From: an uncultured Erysipelotrichaceae bacterium
GTDB lineage: Bacteria > Bacillota_I > Bacilli_A > Erysipelotrichales > Erysipelotrichaceae
Direction: 5' to 3'
Assembly: GCA_934725085.1 (NCBI GenBank)
Contig: CAKVAL010000011.1
Span: 1-43,711, forward strand
Length of the DNA: 43,711 nucleotides
Within the stretch, counting starts at the first letter, position 1, and each line of letters starts with the position of its first letter. Shown here in pieces: positions 15,714 to 24,332 of this stretch. Both the position numbers and the translations under genes were made by a program. The notes beneath the pieces are model-generated. The model ran no database searches. It was not told where the DNA came from and was given only the letters and a program-made list of their open reading frames with translations.

Positions 15714-17051
15714 ATGAAAAAGCATGTAAAGATTAAGACCGTAGGGATAATTTCGGTAAGTATTGTGGCTATTTTAGCTTGTTTTTGTATATTTTATGCT
15801 TTCTATGCCAATAGACAGTATGAAATATCAAGTGATGCGACATTAGACTATATTAGTGCTGAAAAGGCTATTAAGCGTTTTGAGATGGGTACTAATAAGC
15901 TAAATAGGCAAGTGAGGCTAGCGGTTAGTTCACTTGATCAAAAATATATCGATGAATATTTTGTAGAATATAGTGTTATTAATAATCGCCAAAAGGCTAT
16001 TGATGAATTAGAAAAATTATCTAAAGATTGCGATACAACATGTTCCTTGGATGATGCGATGGAATTGTCTAATCGTTTGGTAGAGTCTCAAAAATATATT
16101 TTAAGGTTAATTGAGGAGTCTATTGAAAAGGATGAGAATAAATGGCCACTTGCCTTATTGGATGTTGAACTAAAAGACGTAGATAAGGATTTAAATGATT
16201 TAGAAAAGACTGAAAGGGCAAGGGCTTTAATTGGTGATACTAATTATGAGACAACCAATATGTTTATCATGAATAAAGTCTCATCTTCTTTAAATAAAAT
16301 AAGTAATGAATTATTAGAGAAACAAGATAGTGCTTCTAAGGCTTATAAGAGCGCTTATATGATGTTAGAAATCGGAATAGGCTTGTTTATGATTGAAGGG
16401 ATATTGATTTGTTTATCAATCTATTTTCTAATTATTAAACCATTATTAATTCTTAATGAACATATTAAAGAGAATGAGGAGATTCCTTTGGTTGGTGCCT
16501 ATGAACTTAGGACAGTAGCCAATACTTATAATGAAGTTTATAAGGAAAATGAGGCAAGAGAAATGCTTATTAAGCATAAGTCAGAACATGATCCTTTGAC
16601 TGGTTTATTAAATAGGGGAACTTTTGATTCTATTTTGAATCTTTATGTTAAGGATGAAAATAATTTTGCGCTTATTTTAATTGATGTGGATACTTTTAAG
16701 AGTGTTAACGATACTTATGGTCACGCGGTGGGTGATGTTATCTTAAAGAAGGTAGCTGATTTGTTGACAGTAACTTTTAGAAGTATTGACCATGTATGTC
16801 GAATTGGTGGCGATGAATTCGCGATTATCATGGTCGATATGAATAGTGAATTAAACTATACTATTTCGGATAAAATAAATGAAATAAATAGACAGTTGGC
16901 TATTTCTAAAGATGGGGAGCCAACAGTTTCCATAAGTGTTGGTATTGCGTTAAGTGATAGAGAAAATCCAGGTGATGATATATTTAGGGATGCTGATAAG
17001 GCTTTATATCAAACTAAGGAAAAGGGTAGAAAGGGCTATACGTTCTATTAG
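15714..17051 (+). CDS. Membrane-bound diguanylate cyclase (GGDEF)
   Basis: 445 residues making the second messenger c-di-GMP from two GTP. A first membrane helix (about 11-32) and a second (about 217-243) enclose a helical extracytoplasmic domain of about 180 residues, likely a four-helix-bundle sensor. The C-terminal GGDEF domain begins EHDPLTGLLNRGTFD. It has LIDVDTFKSVNDTYGH (metal and base binding) and an intact RIGGDEF near residue 364-370. The product-inhibition I-site RxxD is present five residues upstream as RSID. It should therefore be active and feedback-controlled. No EAL or HD-GYP hydrolase and no c-di-GMP effector is seen in this window. Own extended -10 promoter; SD weak or absent. 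The deformylase-like gene starts 3 nt after its stop. Confidence 0.92.
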   Translation: MKKHVKIKTVGIISVSIVAILACFCIFYAFYANRQYEISSDATLDYISAEKAIKRFEMGTNKLNRQVRLAVSSLDQKYIDEYFVEYSVINNRQKAIDELEKLSKDCDTTCSLDDAMELSNRLVESQKYILRLIEESIEKDENKWPLALLDVELKDVDKDLNDLEKTERARALIGDTNYETTNMFIMNKVSSSLNKISNELLEKQDSASKAYKSAYMMLEIGIGLFMIEGILICLSIYFLIIKPLLILNEHIKENEEIPLVGAYELRTVANTYNEVYKENEAREMLIKHKSEHDPLTGLLNRGTFDSILNLYVKDENNFALILIDVDTFKSVNDTYGHAVGDVILKKVADLLTVTFRSIDHVCRIGGDEFAIIMVDMNSELNYTISDKINEINRQLAISKDGEPTVSISVGIALSDRENPGDDIFRDADKALYQTKEKGRKGYTFY

Positions 17052-17054
17052 ATT

Positions 17055-17465
17055 ATGATTAAACCTATATGTAAAGATATATTTTTCTTGTCTAAGAAGG
17101 CGAGAAAGGCTACTAAAGATGATATTGGGATTGCCTATGATCTTTTAGATACTATCAAGGCTAATAGTTACAGGTGTGTTGGCATGGCCGCTAATATGAT
17201 AGGTGAGGATGTAGCAATCATAGTGGCTCAAGTTGGAATGTCTTATTTAGTGATGTTTAATCCGATTATTTTAAGCACTAAGGATGAATACGAGACAATG
17301 GAAGGCTGTTTATCTCATAATGGTGAGAGAAAATGTATAAGACATCAATATATTAAAGTTAAATATGATGATTTTAATTTCAAGAGTCGTACAGAAGAGT
17401 TTAGAGGATTGACTGCTCAAATCATCGAACACGAAGTTGATCATCTAAAAGGAATTTTGATTTAG
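17055..17465 (+). CDS. Peptide deformylase-like protein with altered motif 1
   Basis: 136 residues with the three deformylase motifs: CVGMAANMIG (41-50), EGCLS (83-87, metal-ligand Cys85) and HEVDH (126-130, metal-ligand histidines and catalytic Glu127). Deformylases remove the formyl group from nascent N-terminal Met. Motif 1 normally reads GxGxAAxQ; here the active-site Gln is Met48, and the protein is shorter than the usual 150-190 residues. Metal binding should be intact, but efficient deformylation is uncertain. It may be a second, divergent paralogue beside a housekeeping def elsewhere. It lies between the diguanylate cyclase and an SNF2 gene with 3-nt gaps and no SD, so it is translated as part of that operon. 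Confidence 0.82.
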   Translation: MIKPICKDIFFLSKKARKATKDDIGIAYDLLDTIKANSYRCVGMAANMIGEDVAIIVAQVGMSYLVMFNPIILSTKDEYETMEGCLSHNGERKCIRHQYIKVKYDDFNFKSRTEEFRGLTAQIIEHEVDHLKGILI

Positions 17466-17468
17466 AAT

Positions 17469-19505
17469 ATGGAAATTATTGATAGAGCTAAGAATATTCT
17501 TGTTTATCTTGATAAGGCAAAAAGCATTAAAGATAAATATGCAAGTGATGTAAAAACAATCACTTATGACATCATTGAAAAAGAAACAGAAAAAATCTTA
17601 GAGACAATACCACTTGAAGAATTAACTAATCGAAAAGCTGGTATTCATATTAAATATTTATATGATGCAGGATATAAGAATATAGCTGATTTAAAGAAAG
17701 CTAATATTTTTAAAATTGGTCAAATTGAAGGTATCGGTGTTGATACTTCTTATGTGATCAGAAAACTATTAAATGATATAAGCTATGATGTTAGTAAACA
17801 GGCTAAATTAAGAATCAGTGTTGATAATCAAAGTGATGATTATTATTCTTTATTATCAAGGCTTGTTAAGTATCAAAAACTTGATGGAATTATAAAGAAT
17901 ATTTCTAATGTTGATATTAATAGTATTAAGACTTGTATAGATAATAAAGATGGTAGCAAGCTATCTTTATTACTAAATGGAATAGAGGGAAAAAAGATAA
18001 GCGATATCTTCAATAAGTTAGATAAGGCTATTAAAGATGATAGTAATCCTTTTGAATATTTTAAAGATAACTCAATTATATTAATCAATTGTTTAGAAGA
18101 AATTGTTCCTGATGTTACTTTAAATATGGACGACAATTTTGGTTTACCAAAAGAGATTGTCGAAGAAGTTAAACAACAGGAAATCAAGGAAGCGGGTTTA
18201 AAATGTCAATTACGTAATTACCAAAAGTGGGGCGTAAAGTATATTCTTAACCAAAAGAAAGTTTTATTGGGCGATGAGATGGGTTTGGGTAAGACCATAC
18301 AGGCTATCGCTACTATGGTTTCTTTAAATAATATTGGTGAGAATAAGTTTTTAGTAGTTTGTCCTGCTAGTGTTATTATCAATTGGTGCAAGGAAATAAG
18401 TGAAAAGAGCACTTTAAGTGTTATTAAAATCTATGGCGATCATAAACAAGAGATGTTAGAGAAATGGAAGAAGTATGGTGGTGTTGGTGTTACTACATTT
18501 GAGACCACATCTATGTTTTCTATAGATTTTAAATATTCGATGTTGATAGTAGATGAAGCTCATTATGTTAAAAATTATGAGACAAGAAGATCAACAAATG
18601 TTAGGGCTTTATGCAGACATACTGATAGAATTCTATTTATGTCAGGTACACCACTTGAAAATAATGTGGGAGAGATGATTGGTTTAATCAATATCCTAAG
18701 ACCTGATATCGCTAAGAAATTAAAGGGTAAGGAATATCTATCACAAGCTTCTTCTTTTAAGGAAATTATTACACCTGTTTATTATCGTAGAAAAAGAGAA
18801 GATGTTTTAAAGGAGCTTCCTGAGATGATTGAAAAGAATCAGTGGTGTTCTTTATTAAGTGAAGAAAAGAAAGTCTATTATAAGGCAGTTTTATCTGAAA
18901 ATTATTCGATGTGTCGTAGAGTTTCTTTTAATATGGAAGATTTGACTAAGTCTAGTAAGGCTTTACGTTTAAAAGAAATTGTTGAAGAAGCTAAACTTGA
19001 TAATCGTAAGGTTATTGTCTTTTCTTTCTACCTAAATACGATTGAAAAAGTATGTGAATTATTTAAAGATGTATGTATTGGACCAATCAACGGTTCTTTG
19101 CCTCCTAAGAAAAGACAAGAACTAATAGATGAATTTAGTAAAGATGATTCAAAGGTTGTTTTAGCTGCTCAAATACAATCTGGTGGTACTGGTTTAAATA
19201 TTCAAGTTGCTTCGGTTGTTGTCTTATGTGAACCGCAATTTAAACCATCAATCGAAAATCAAGCTATATCTAGAGCCTATCGTATGGGGCAAACTAGAAG
19301 TGTCTTAGTACATCGTTTGTTGTGTGAGAAGACTGTTGATGAAAGAGTTACTAAGATGTTGGCTGATAAACAAAAGACTTTTGATTATTTTGCGGATGAA
19401 GCACTTGCTAGTAAGAATGAAGCGGAGATTGATGATACTACATTTAGTAAAATCATGAATGAAGAAGTCGCAAGAGTGTCTAAGGAAATTGTCAATGAAA
19501 CTTAA
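17469..19505 (+). CDS. SNF2-family helicase with N-terminal HhH-like segment
   Basis: 678-residue Swi2/Snf2 DNA translocase, different from the SWIM-type one at 3945. The N-terminal 240 residues lack a zinc finger. Residues about 60-95 (IKYLYDAGYKNIADLKKANIFKIGQIEGIG) resemble a helix-hairpin-helix DNA-binding unit. Motor motifs: LLGDEMGLGKTIQ (near 267), IVDEAHYVKN (near 361), FMSGTPLENN, a second lobe with QSGGTGLNIQ and motif VI QAISRAYRMGQ. A role in DNA repair or remodelling is inferred only from the fold. Three nt separate it from the deformylase-like gene; a terminator follows. Confidence 0.9.
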   Translation: MEIIDRAKNILVYLDKAKSIKDKYASDVKTITYDIIEKETEKILETIPLEELTNRKAGIHIKYLYDAGYKNIADLKKANIFKIGQIEGIGVDTSYVIRKLLNDISYDVSKQAKLRISVDNQSDDYYSLLSRLVKYQKLDGIIKNISNVDINSIKTCIDNKDGSKLSLLLNGIEGKKISDIFNKLDKAIKDDSNPFEYFKDNSIILINCLEEIVPDVTLNMDDNFGLPKEIVEEVKQQEIKEAGLKCQLRNYQKWGVKYILNQKKVLLGDEMGLGKTIQAIATMVSLNNIGENKFLVVCPASVIINWCKEISEKSTLSVIKIYGDHKQEMLEKWKKYGGVGVTTFETTSMFSIDFKYSMLIVDEAHYVKNYETRRSTNVRALCRHTDRILFMSGTPLENNVGEMIGLINILRPDIAKKLKGKEYLSQASSFKEIITPVYYRRKREDVLKELPEMIEKNQWCSLLSEEKKVYYKAVLSENYSMCRRVSFNMEDLTKSSKALRLKEIVEEAKLDNRKVIVFSFYLNTIEKVCELFKDVCIGPINGSLPPKKRQELIDEFSKDDSKVVLAAQIQSGGTGLNIQVASVVVLCEPQFKPSIENQAISRAYRMGQTRSVLVHRLLCEKTVDERVTKMLADKQKTFDYFADEALASKNEAEIDDTTFSKIMNEEVARVSKEIVNET

Positions 19506-19522
19506 CATTTTTATAAGATTTT

Positions 19523-19549
19523 AGCTCACATAATTGGTGGGTTTTTTCT
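19523..19549 (+). terminator. Terminator after the second SNF2 gene
   Basis: AGCTCAC (19523-19529) pairs with GTGGGTT (19537-19543) with two G-T wobbles, then a T run. Confidence 0.7.
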
Positions 19550-19583
19550 TTAAAGGGAAATACAATCAAAAGAGAGGTTATTT

Positions 19584-20552
19584 ATGCGTAAAAAGTATTT
19601 AGACAATCTTCGTTTGACTGTTGTTGTAATGGTTGTAATCTATCATGTTATTTATTTCTATAATGGCACTAATGGAACATCCTTAATGGATGCTTATTTG
19701 TACTTTGTCTATCCTTGGTTTATGTTTATCATCTTTTTAATTTCCGGTATGTCTTCTTATTATTATCTTGAAAATCATGATATTAAGGAATTTATTAAAG
19801 CTAGAACTAAGAAGTTATTAGTGCCTTCGACAATTGGCGTTATTCTTTTTGGATATCCACAAGGTTATTTAAATATGTATTTCGCGAATGCTCTAGATAA
19901 TATTCCTGCCGGCATCCCTTTTATCATTAAATATTTGATTATCTGTCTTTCAGGAATAGGCGTTATGTGGACAATGCAGATGTTATGGTTTTTTTCGATA
20001 TGTTTAGTTTTAATCAAAAAAAGAGCAAATATAAAAGTTAATTATCTTGGCTTCATTATTTTAGGAATAGTAGCTATTTTATGTGGACAAATAGGTAATA
20101 TCACATTAATCCCAATGTATCGTTTTGGTTATTATAGCTTTGCGTATTTCTTGGGATTTTATGTTTTATCTAACGAAGAAAATATTAAGAGTTTTGAGAA
20201 TATTTGCTTCTTTATTATATGTATTATATTTGGAGCCTTTTATTCAATGATATTTCTTGGTCAAAATTATGCGATAGATCCTTTGTTGAGCAATCCAATT
20301 TCTTTGATATATGGCTATTTGATGCCTTTATCATTATTAGGAATTTTTAAAAAGTATTTCAATAAGAAAGAATTAGCATTGGTAAAAGACAGCTTTGGCA
20401 TCTATCTATTCCACTATTTGTTTATTTGCCTAATTAGTTTGTTTATAAAGAATTATTTATTATCTTTTGTGGTGGCTATGCTAGGAAGTGTTTTCTTGTA
20501 TAAAATAATTAAAAGGATTCCCGTTATTAGAATTATCCTTTTAGGAGAATAA
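19584..20552 (+). CDS. Acyltransferase 3 family membrane protein
   Basis: 322 residues, about ten membrane segments. The opening KKYLDNLRLTVVVMVVIYHVIYF carries the family hallmark: an Asp-x-Leu-Arg motif before helix 1 and the conserved His in it. These integral membrane enzymes O-acylate extracytoplasmic sugars, peptidoglycan or lipids. The acceptor is unknown here. SD AGAGAGG precedes the ATG, and a possible -10 TACAAT sits at 19561-19566 just after the upstream terminator. The 3' end carries the SD (AGGAG) of the next gene and may fold with TCC upstream of it. Confidence 0.82.
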   Translation: MRKKYLDNLRLTVVVMVVIYHVIYFYNGTNGTSLMDAYLYFVYPWFMFIIFLISGMSSYYYLENHDIKEFIKARTKKLLVPSTIGVILFGYPQGYLNMYFANALDNIPAGIPFIIKYLIICLSGIGVMWTMQMLWFFSICLVLIKKRANIKVNYLGFIILGIVAILCGQIGNITLIPMYRFGYYSFAYFLGFYVLSNEENIKSFENICFFIICIIFGAFYSMIFLGQNYAIDPLLSNPISLIYGYLMPLSLLGIFKKYFNKKELALVKDSFGIYLFHYLFICLISLFIKNYLLSFVVAMLGSVFLYKIIKRIPVIRIILLGE

Positions 20553-20553
20553 A

Positions 20554-20952
20554 ATGTTGGCAGAAAATTTGAGTATGTTAAGAAAGAGAAATAGATTATC
20601 CCAAGAAGAGTTGGCAGATAAACTATGTCTTTCTAGACAGACAATTTCTAAATATGAAACAGGAGAAACCATCCCTGATATATTGGTTTGTCAAAAGATG
20701 GCAGAAGTCTTTAATGTTTCTTTGGACGATTTAGTTAACTACGAAAATAATAATGATATATTAGGGATTCCTCCTAAGGGTAAGTACTTTTTTGGAACTG
20801 TTAAAGTAATTGACAATAAGATTGTTATACCTAAAAAGGCTATGAAGGTGTTTGCGATTAATGAAGGCGATAAACTAATAGTTCTAGGTGATGAAGAAAA
20901 GGGCATTGGGATTCTGAAGGAAGAAGTTCTTTTAAAGGCAATGAATAAATAG
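20554..20952 (+). CDS. HTH (XRE) regulator fused to a SpoVT/AbrB-type domain
   Basis: 132 residues. Residues 1-62 form a Cro/CI-type helix-turn-helix (LRKRNRLSQEELADKLCLSRQTISKYETGETIP). After a short linker, residues about 77-128 (GTVKVIDNKIVIPKKAMKVFAINEGDKLIVLGDE) form a swapped-hairpin AbrB-like domain. The same two-domain build is common in Bacillota regulators. Its target is not known; being adjacent to the acyltransferase gene (1-nt gap, SD AGGAG 7 nt before the ATG) suggests co-transcription. No inverted repeat that would mark an obvious autoregulatory operator is visible. Confidence 0.85.
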   Translation: MLAENLSMLRKRNRLSQEELADKLCLSRQTISKYETGETIPDILVCQKMAEVFNVSLDDLVNYENNNDILGIPPKGKYFFGTVKVIDNKIVIPKKAMKVFAINEGDKLIVLGDEEKGIGILKEEVLLKAMNK

Positions 20953-20958
20953 TAAAAT
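20953..20958 (+). promoter_or_regulatory. -10 box TAAAAT, leaderless configuration
   Basis: TAAAAT ends exactly 6 nt before the ATG at 20965 in the 12-nt gap between genes, and no SD is present. Coupled translation from the upstream gene is the alternative. Confidence 0.4.
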
Positions 20959-20964
20959 TGATAC

Positions 20965-21579
20965 ATGATTAAAAATGTTATATTTGATTTAGGTAATGTA
21001 TTAATTGATTTTAAGCCCATTAAGTATATTAAAAGCTTGGGTTATGATGATGAAAAAGCTTTAGAAATTTTTAATAAAACTATTAAAGATCCTATTTGGG
21101 CTGATATGGATAGGGGTATTTATCGTGATAAGGAAAGCTATGTTAAGGCTTTTGAAGAAAAGTATCCTGAAATAAAAAACGATATTGATAAGTTTTTAGG
21201 TGGTCCTTGGATGGAAAATGTTATTTTTCCATTAAAAGATAATCTAAAGATGATAGACTTAGTGAAAGAAAAGGGACTAAAGTATTACATCTTATCTAAT
21301 TATCCCAAGGACGCTTTTGAATATACCTATAATATGTGTCCATTTATTCAAAATGCGGATGGCATGGTCATTTCTTATGATGTTTTGATGATTAAACCGA
21401 ATAAGAATATTTATTTAAAATTATTGGATAAATATGGATTGAAAGCTAATGAGTGTCTATTTATGGATGATTTGGATATTAATGTTGAGGGGGCAAAGAG
21501 CGTAGGTATTAATGCCTTTGTCTTTAAAGACTTAGAAGATGGCTATAAGAAGCTAGAAGAATATTTGAAGGGAGAATGA
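20965..21579 (+). CDS. HAD-superfamily hydrolase, YihX-like
   Basis: 204-residue phosphatase-like protein. Motif I is FDLGNVL (Asp nucleophile; the second Asp is Gly, as in YihX-type phosphatases). Motif II is ILSNYP, motif III Lys lies in MIKPNKNIY, and motif IV is CLFMDDLDINVEGAKSVG. The helical cap between motifs I and II is the size seen in subfamily IA. Relatives act on small phosphorylated metabolites such as sugar phosphates or nucleotides. Its place directly before thyA and folA might hint at nucleotides, but that is only context. No SD; a -10-like TAAAAT stands 6 nt before the ATG. Confidence 0.85.
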   Translation: MIKNVIFDLGNVLIDFKPIKYIKSLGYDDEKALEIFNKTIKDPIWADMDRGIYRDKESYVKAFEEKYPEIKNDIDKFLGGPWMENVIFPLKDNLKMIDLVKEKGLKYYILSNYPKDAFEYTYNMCPFIQNADGMVISYDVLMIKPNKNIYLKLLDKYGLKANECLFMDDLDINVEGAKSVGINAFVFKDLEDGYKKLEEYLKGE

Positions 21580-21580
21580 T

Positions 21581-22453
21581 ATGCAACAATATCTTGATTT
21601 ATGTCGACATGTCTTGGAACATGGTGAAAAAAGAGAGGATCGTACTGGTACTGGTACTATTTCTACTTTTGGTTATCAAATGCGTTTTGATTTGACTAAG
21701 GGTTTTCCATTACTTACTACTAAGAAAGTATTCTATCGTGGTATTTTTGAAGAATTGTTATGGTTTCTAAGTGGCAATACCAATATTAAGCCTCTTGTTG
21801 ATAAGAAGGTTGGCATTTGGAATGAATGGCCATATGATAAATATTCTAAAAGTCCTGATTTTAAGGGTGAAACTCTAGAAGAATTTATAGAGAAGATTAG
21901 AGGTGATCAAGAATTTGCTGATAAGTATGGCAATTTAGGTCCTGTTTATGGTAAACAATGGCGTGATTTTAATGGGGTTGACCAAATTAGCCAATTAATC
22001 GAAGGTATTAAGAATAATCCATTTTCTAGAAGACATTTAGTAGTGGCTTATAATCCGAGTGAAGTTAAGGATATGGCTTTACCACCTTGCCATTCATTAT
22101 TCCAATTCTATGTATCAGCTGATGGAAAGAAGTTGTCTTGTCAATTGTACCAAAGAAGTGGTGATGTATTCTTAGGTGTACCATTTAATATTGCTTCATA
22201 TTCATTGTTGTTGGCGATGGTAGCTCAGGTATGTGACTTAGAACCATATGAATTTATCCATACTTTTGGTGATGTTCATATTTACTTAAATCATCTAGAT
22301 CAAATTAATGAACAATTATCTAGAATTCCTCGTCCTTTACCTAAACTTGTTTTAAATAAGGATGTTAAGAATATTTTTGACTTTAAATATGAGGATATTA
22401 AGATCGAAGATTATGATCCATATCCTGCAATTAAGGGGGCTGTGTCTGTCTAA
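21581..22453 (+). CDS. thyA: Thymidylate synthase
   Basis: 290 residues, folate-dependent (ThyA type): converts dUMP and methylene-tetrahydrofolate to dTMP and dihydrofolate. Visible are REDRTGTGTISTFG (phosphate-binding Arg), LLTTKKVFYRGIFEELLWFL, the catalytic Cys in LPPCHSLFQFYV (near 170), QLYQRSGDVFLGVPFNIASY and the C-terminal IKGAVSV ending of the family. Good SD GGGAG before the ATG. It overlaps folA by 1 nt (TAATG), the standard pairing because dihydrofolate made here must be re-reduced by DHFR. Confidence 0.97.
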   Translation: MQQYLDLCRHVLEHGEKREDRTGTGTISTFGYQMRFDLTKGFPLLTTKKVFYRGIFEELLWFLSGNTNIKPLVDKKVGIWNEWPYDKYSKSPDFKGETLEEFIEKIRGDQEFADKYGNLGPVYGKQWRDFNGVDQISQLIEGIKNNPFSRRHLVVAYNPSEVKDMALPPCHSLFQFYVSADGKKLSCQLYQRSGDVFLGVPFNIASYSLLLAMVAQVCDLEPYEFIHTFGDVHIYLNHLDQINEQLSRIPRPLPKLVLNKDVKNIFDFKYEDIKIEDYDPYPAIKGAVSV

Positions 22454-22923
22454 TGTTTTCGATTATTGTAGCTTATGATGAAAATAGGGGTATTGGTAAG
22501 GATAATGATTTAGTGTGGCATATCAAGGATGATTTGAAGCTGTTTAAGGAACATACTTTAAATAAGAGAATTGTTATGGGTCGCAAGACTTTTGAGTCAA
22601 TCGGTAAGCCTTTGCCTAATAGACATACTTTGATTGTGTCTAATAATAAAAAGGAAGATGGTGAAAACTATTCTTATATCGATGATTTTTCTACATTCTT
22701 AAAAAAGAATATGGATACAGCTGAAGAAATTATGATCTGTGGTGGTGCTAACATTTATAGACAGGCTTTACCATATTGTAAGAAGTTATGTATCTCTAAG
22801 GTTAATGGTGTGCATGATTGTGATACTTTCTTCCCTGAATTCAATGAAAGTGATTATAAACTTATTAATACTATAAAGTACACTGATTTTATCTATTATG
22901 AGTATGAAAGTGTTATAATTTAA
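22453..22923 (+). CDS. folA: Dihydrofolate reductase
   Basis: 156 residues. Typical DHFR features: IVAYDENRGIGKDNDLVWHIKDDLKLFK (substrate Asp in the W-H-x-x-x-D context), MGRKTFESIGKPLPNR (NADPH binding), and EIMICGGANIYRQALPY. It regenerates tetrahydrofolate after the thyA reaction. The start is the ATG of the TAATG overlap with thyA. The promoter for glyQS lies within its last codons. Confidence 0.96.
   Translation: MFSIIVAYDENRGIGKDNDLVWHIKDDLKLFKEHTLNKRIVMGRKTFESIGKPLPNRHTLIVSNNKKEDGENYSYIDDFSTFLKKNMDTAEEIMICGGANIYRQALPYCKKLCISKVNGVHDCDTFFPEFNESDYKLINTIKYTDFIYYEYESVII
22911..22919 (+). promoter_or_regulatory. Extended -10 promoter TGTTATAAT for glyQS
   Basis: TGT plus a perfect TATAAT, inside the 3' end of folA and 34 nt before the glyQS ATG. 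The leader is about 27 nt, so there is no space for a T-box, which many Bacillota use to control aminoacyl-tRNA synthetases. Confidence 0.65.
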
Positions 22924-22952
22924 CGTGTTTTAAAAAAGGAGCTTTAATTAAT

Positions 22953-24329
22953 ATGCCTAGTAAATATAATTTCGATGAAATCGTATCACATTTAAAAAGT
23001 AGCGGCTTTGTTTATCAAGGTTCAGAAATCTATGGTGGTTTATCTAATTCATGGGATTTCGGTGTCTTGGGTGCTGCATTAAAAAAGAATATTAAGGACT
23101 TATGGTGGAAGGAGTTTATTGAGACTTCTCCATATAATGTCGGTATTGATAGTTCAATTATCATGAATCCTAAGACTTGGGAAGCAACAGGTCACTTAAA
23201 GGGTTTTGCGGATGCTATGGTTGACTGTAAGGAGTGCAAGAGCCGTTTTAGAGCTGATCAACTTATCGAACAAGCAACTGGTATCAGTGCTGATGGCAAG
23301 TCTTTTGAAGAGATGGATAAGATGATTGAGGAACATGATATCAAGTGTCCTAACTGTGGTAAGCATAACTTTACAAATGCTCGTGCCTTTAATCTTATGT
23401 TTAAGACTTTTATTGGTACTTTAGAGGATGCTAAGTCTGTTGTTTATTTAAGACCTGAGACTGCGCAAGGTATCTTTGTAAACTTCAATAACGTTTTAAG
23501 AACTTCTAGAAAGAAATTACCATTTGGTATTGGCCAAATTGGTAAGTCATTTAGAAATGAAATTACTCCAGGTAACTTCATTTTCAGAGTTCGTGAATTT
23601 GAACAAATGGAACTAGAATTCTTCTGTAAGCCAGGAGATGACCTAGAATGGTATAAATATTGGGTTGATTATTGTTGGAACTTTATTTTAAAGTTAGGTA
23701 TTAAGGAAGAAAACTTAAGAGTAAGACCTCATGATCCTGAAGAATTAGCTTTCTATTCTAAGGGAACAAGTGATATCGAATACGCCTTCCCATTCACTGA
23801 TTGGGGCGAGGTATGGGGTATTGCCGATCGTACTGATTATGACTTAAAGCGTCATAGTGAATTCTCTGGTAAGGATTTAAATTATCTAGATCCAGAGACT
23901 AATGAAAAGTATGTTCCATATTGTGTTGAACCTTCTGTTGGTGTTGAAAGATTGTTCCTTATGGTATGTTGTGATGCTTATGATAAGGAAAAGGTTGGTG
24001 ACAATGATGAGAGAATCGTTATGCATATTCATCCATCTATCGCTCCAGTTAAGGCTTGTGTATGTCCTTTATCTAAGAAGTTAAGCGAACCTGCAACTGC
24101 TTTATTTAAGGATTTAGCTGCTGATTTCCAAGTTCAATATGATGAGGCTGGTTCAATTGGCAAGCGTTATAGAAGAAATGATGCGATTGGTACACCACTT
24201 TGTATCACTTATGATTTTGATTCAGAAAATGATGGTTGTGTAACTGTAAGAGATAGAGACACAATGGAACAAGAGAGAATCAAGATTGAGGATTTAAAAT
24301 CTTATATTAAAGAGAGAATTAAATATTAA
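22953..24329 (+). CDS. glyQS: Glycyl-tRNA synthetase (dimeric, single-chain type)
   Basis: 458-residue class II synthetase charging tRNA-Gly, of the alpha-2 type rather than the two-subunit GlyQ/GlyS enzyme. It has the glycine-specific LSNSWDFGVLGAALKKN, an insert with CKECKSRF and CPNCGKHNF (two Cys pairs, possible zinc site), motif 2 SFRNEITPG, motif 3 VEPSVGVERLF and the C-terminal anticodon-binding domain (about 360-458). SD AAGGAG is spaced about 11 nt from the ATG. Adjacent dnaG and rpoD give the glyS-dnaG-rpoD order familiar in low-GC Gram-positives. Confidence 0.97.
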   Translation: MPSKYNFDEIVSHLKSSGFVYQGSEIYGGLSNSWDFGVLGAALKKNIKDLWWKEFIETSPYNVGIDSSIIMNPKTWEATGHLKGFADAMVDCKECKSRFRADQLIEQATGISADGKSFEEMDKMIEEHDIKCPNCGKHNFTNARAFNLMFKTFIGTLEDAKSVVYLRPETAQGIFVNFNNVLRTSRKKLPFGIGQIGKSFRNEITPGNFIFRVREFEQMELEFFCKPGDDLEWYKYWVDYCWNFILKLGIKEENLRVRPHDPEELAFYSKGTSDIEYAFPFTDWGEVWGIADRTDYDLKRHSEFSGKDLNYLDPETNEKYVPYCVEPSVGVERLFLMVCCDAYDKEKVGDNDERIVMHIHPSIAPVKACVCPLSKKLSEPATALFKDLAADFQVQYDEAGSIGKRYRRNDAIGTPLCITYDFDSENDGCVTVRDRDTMEQERIKIEDLKSYIKERIKY

Positions 24330-24332
24330 TTG

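Noticed and set aside
22920..22952. T-box leader before glycyl-tRNA synthetase
   Set aside because: The leader from the -10 box to the ATG is only about 27 nt and has no T-box sequence.
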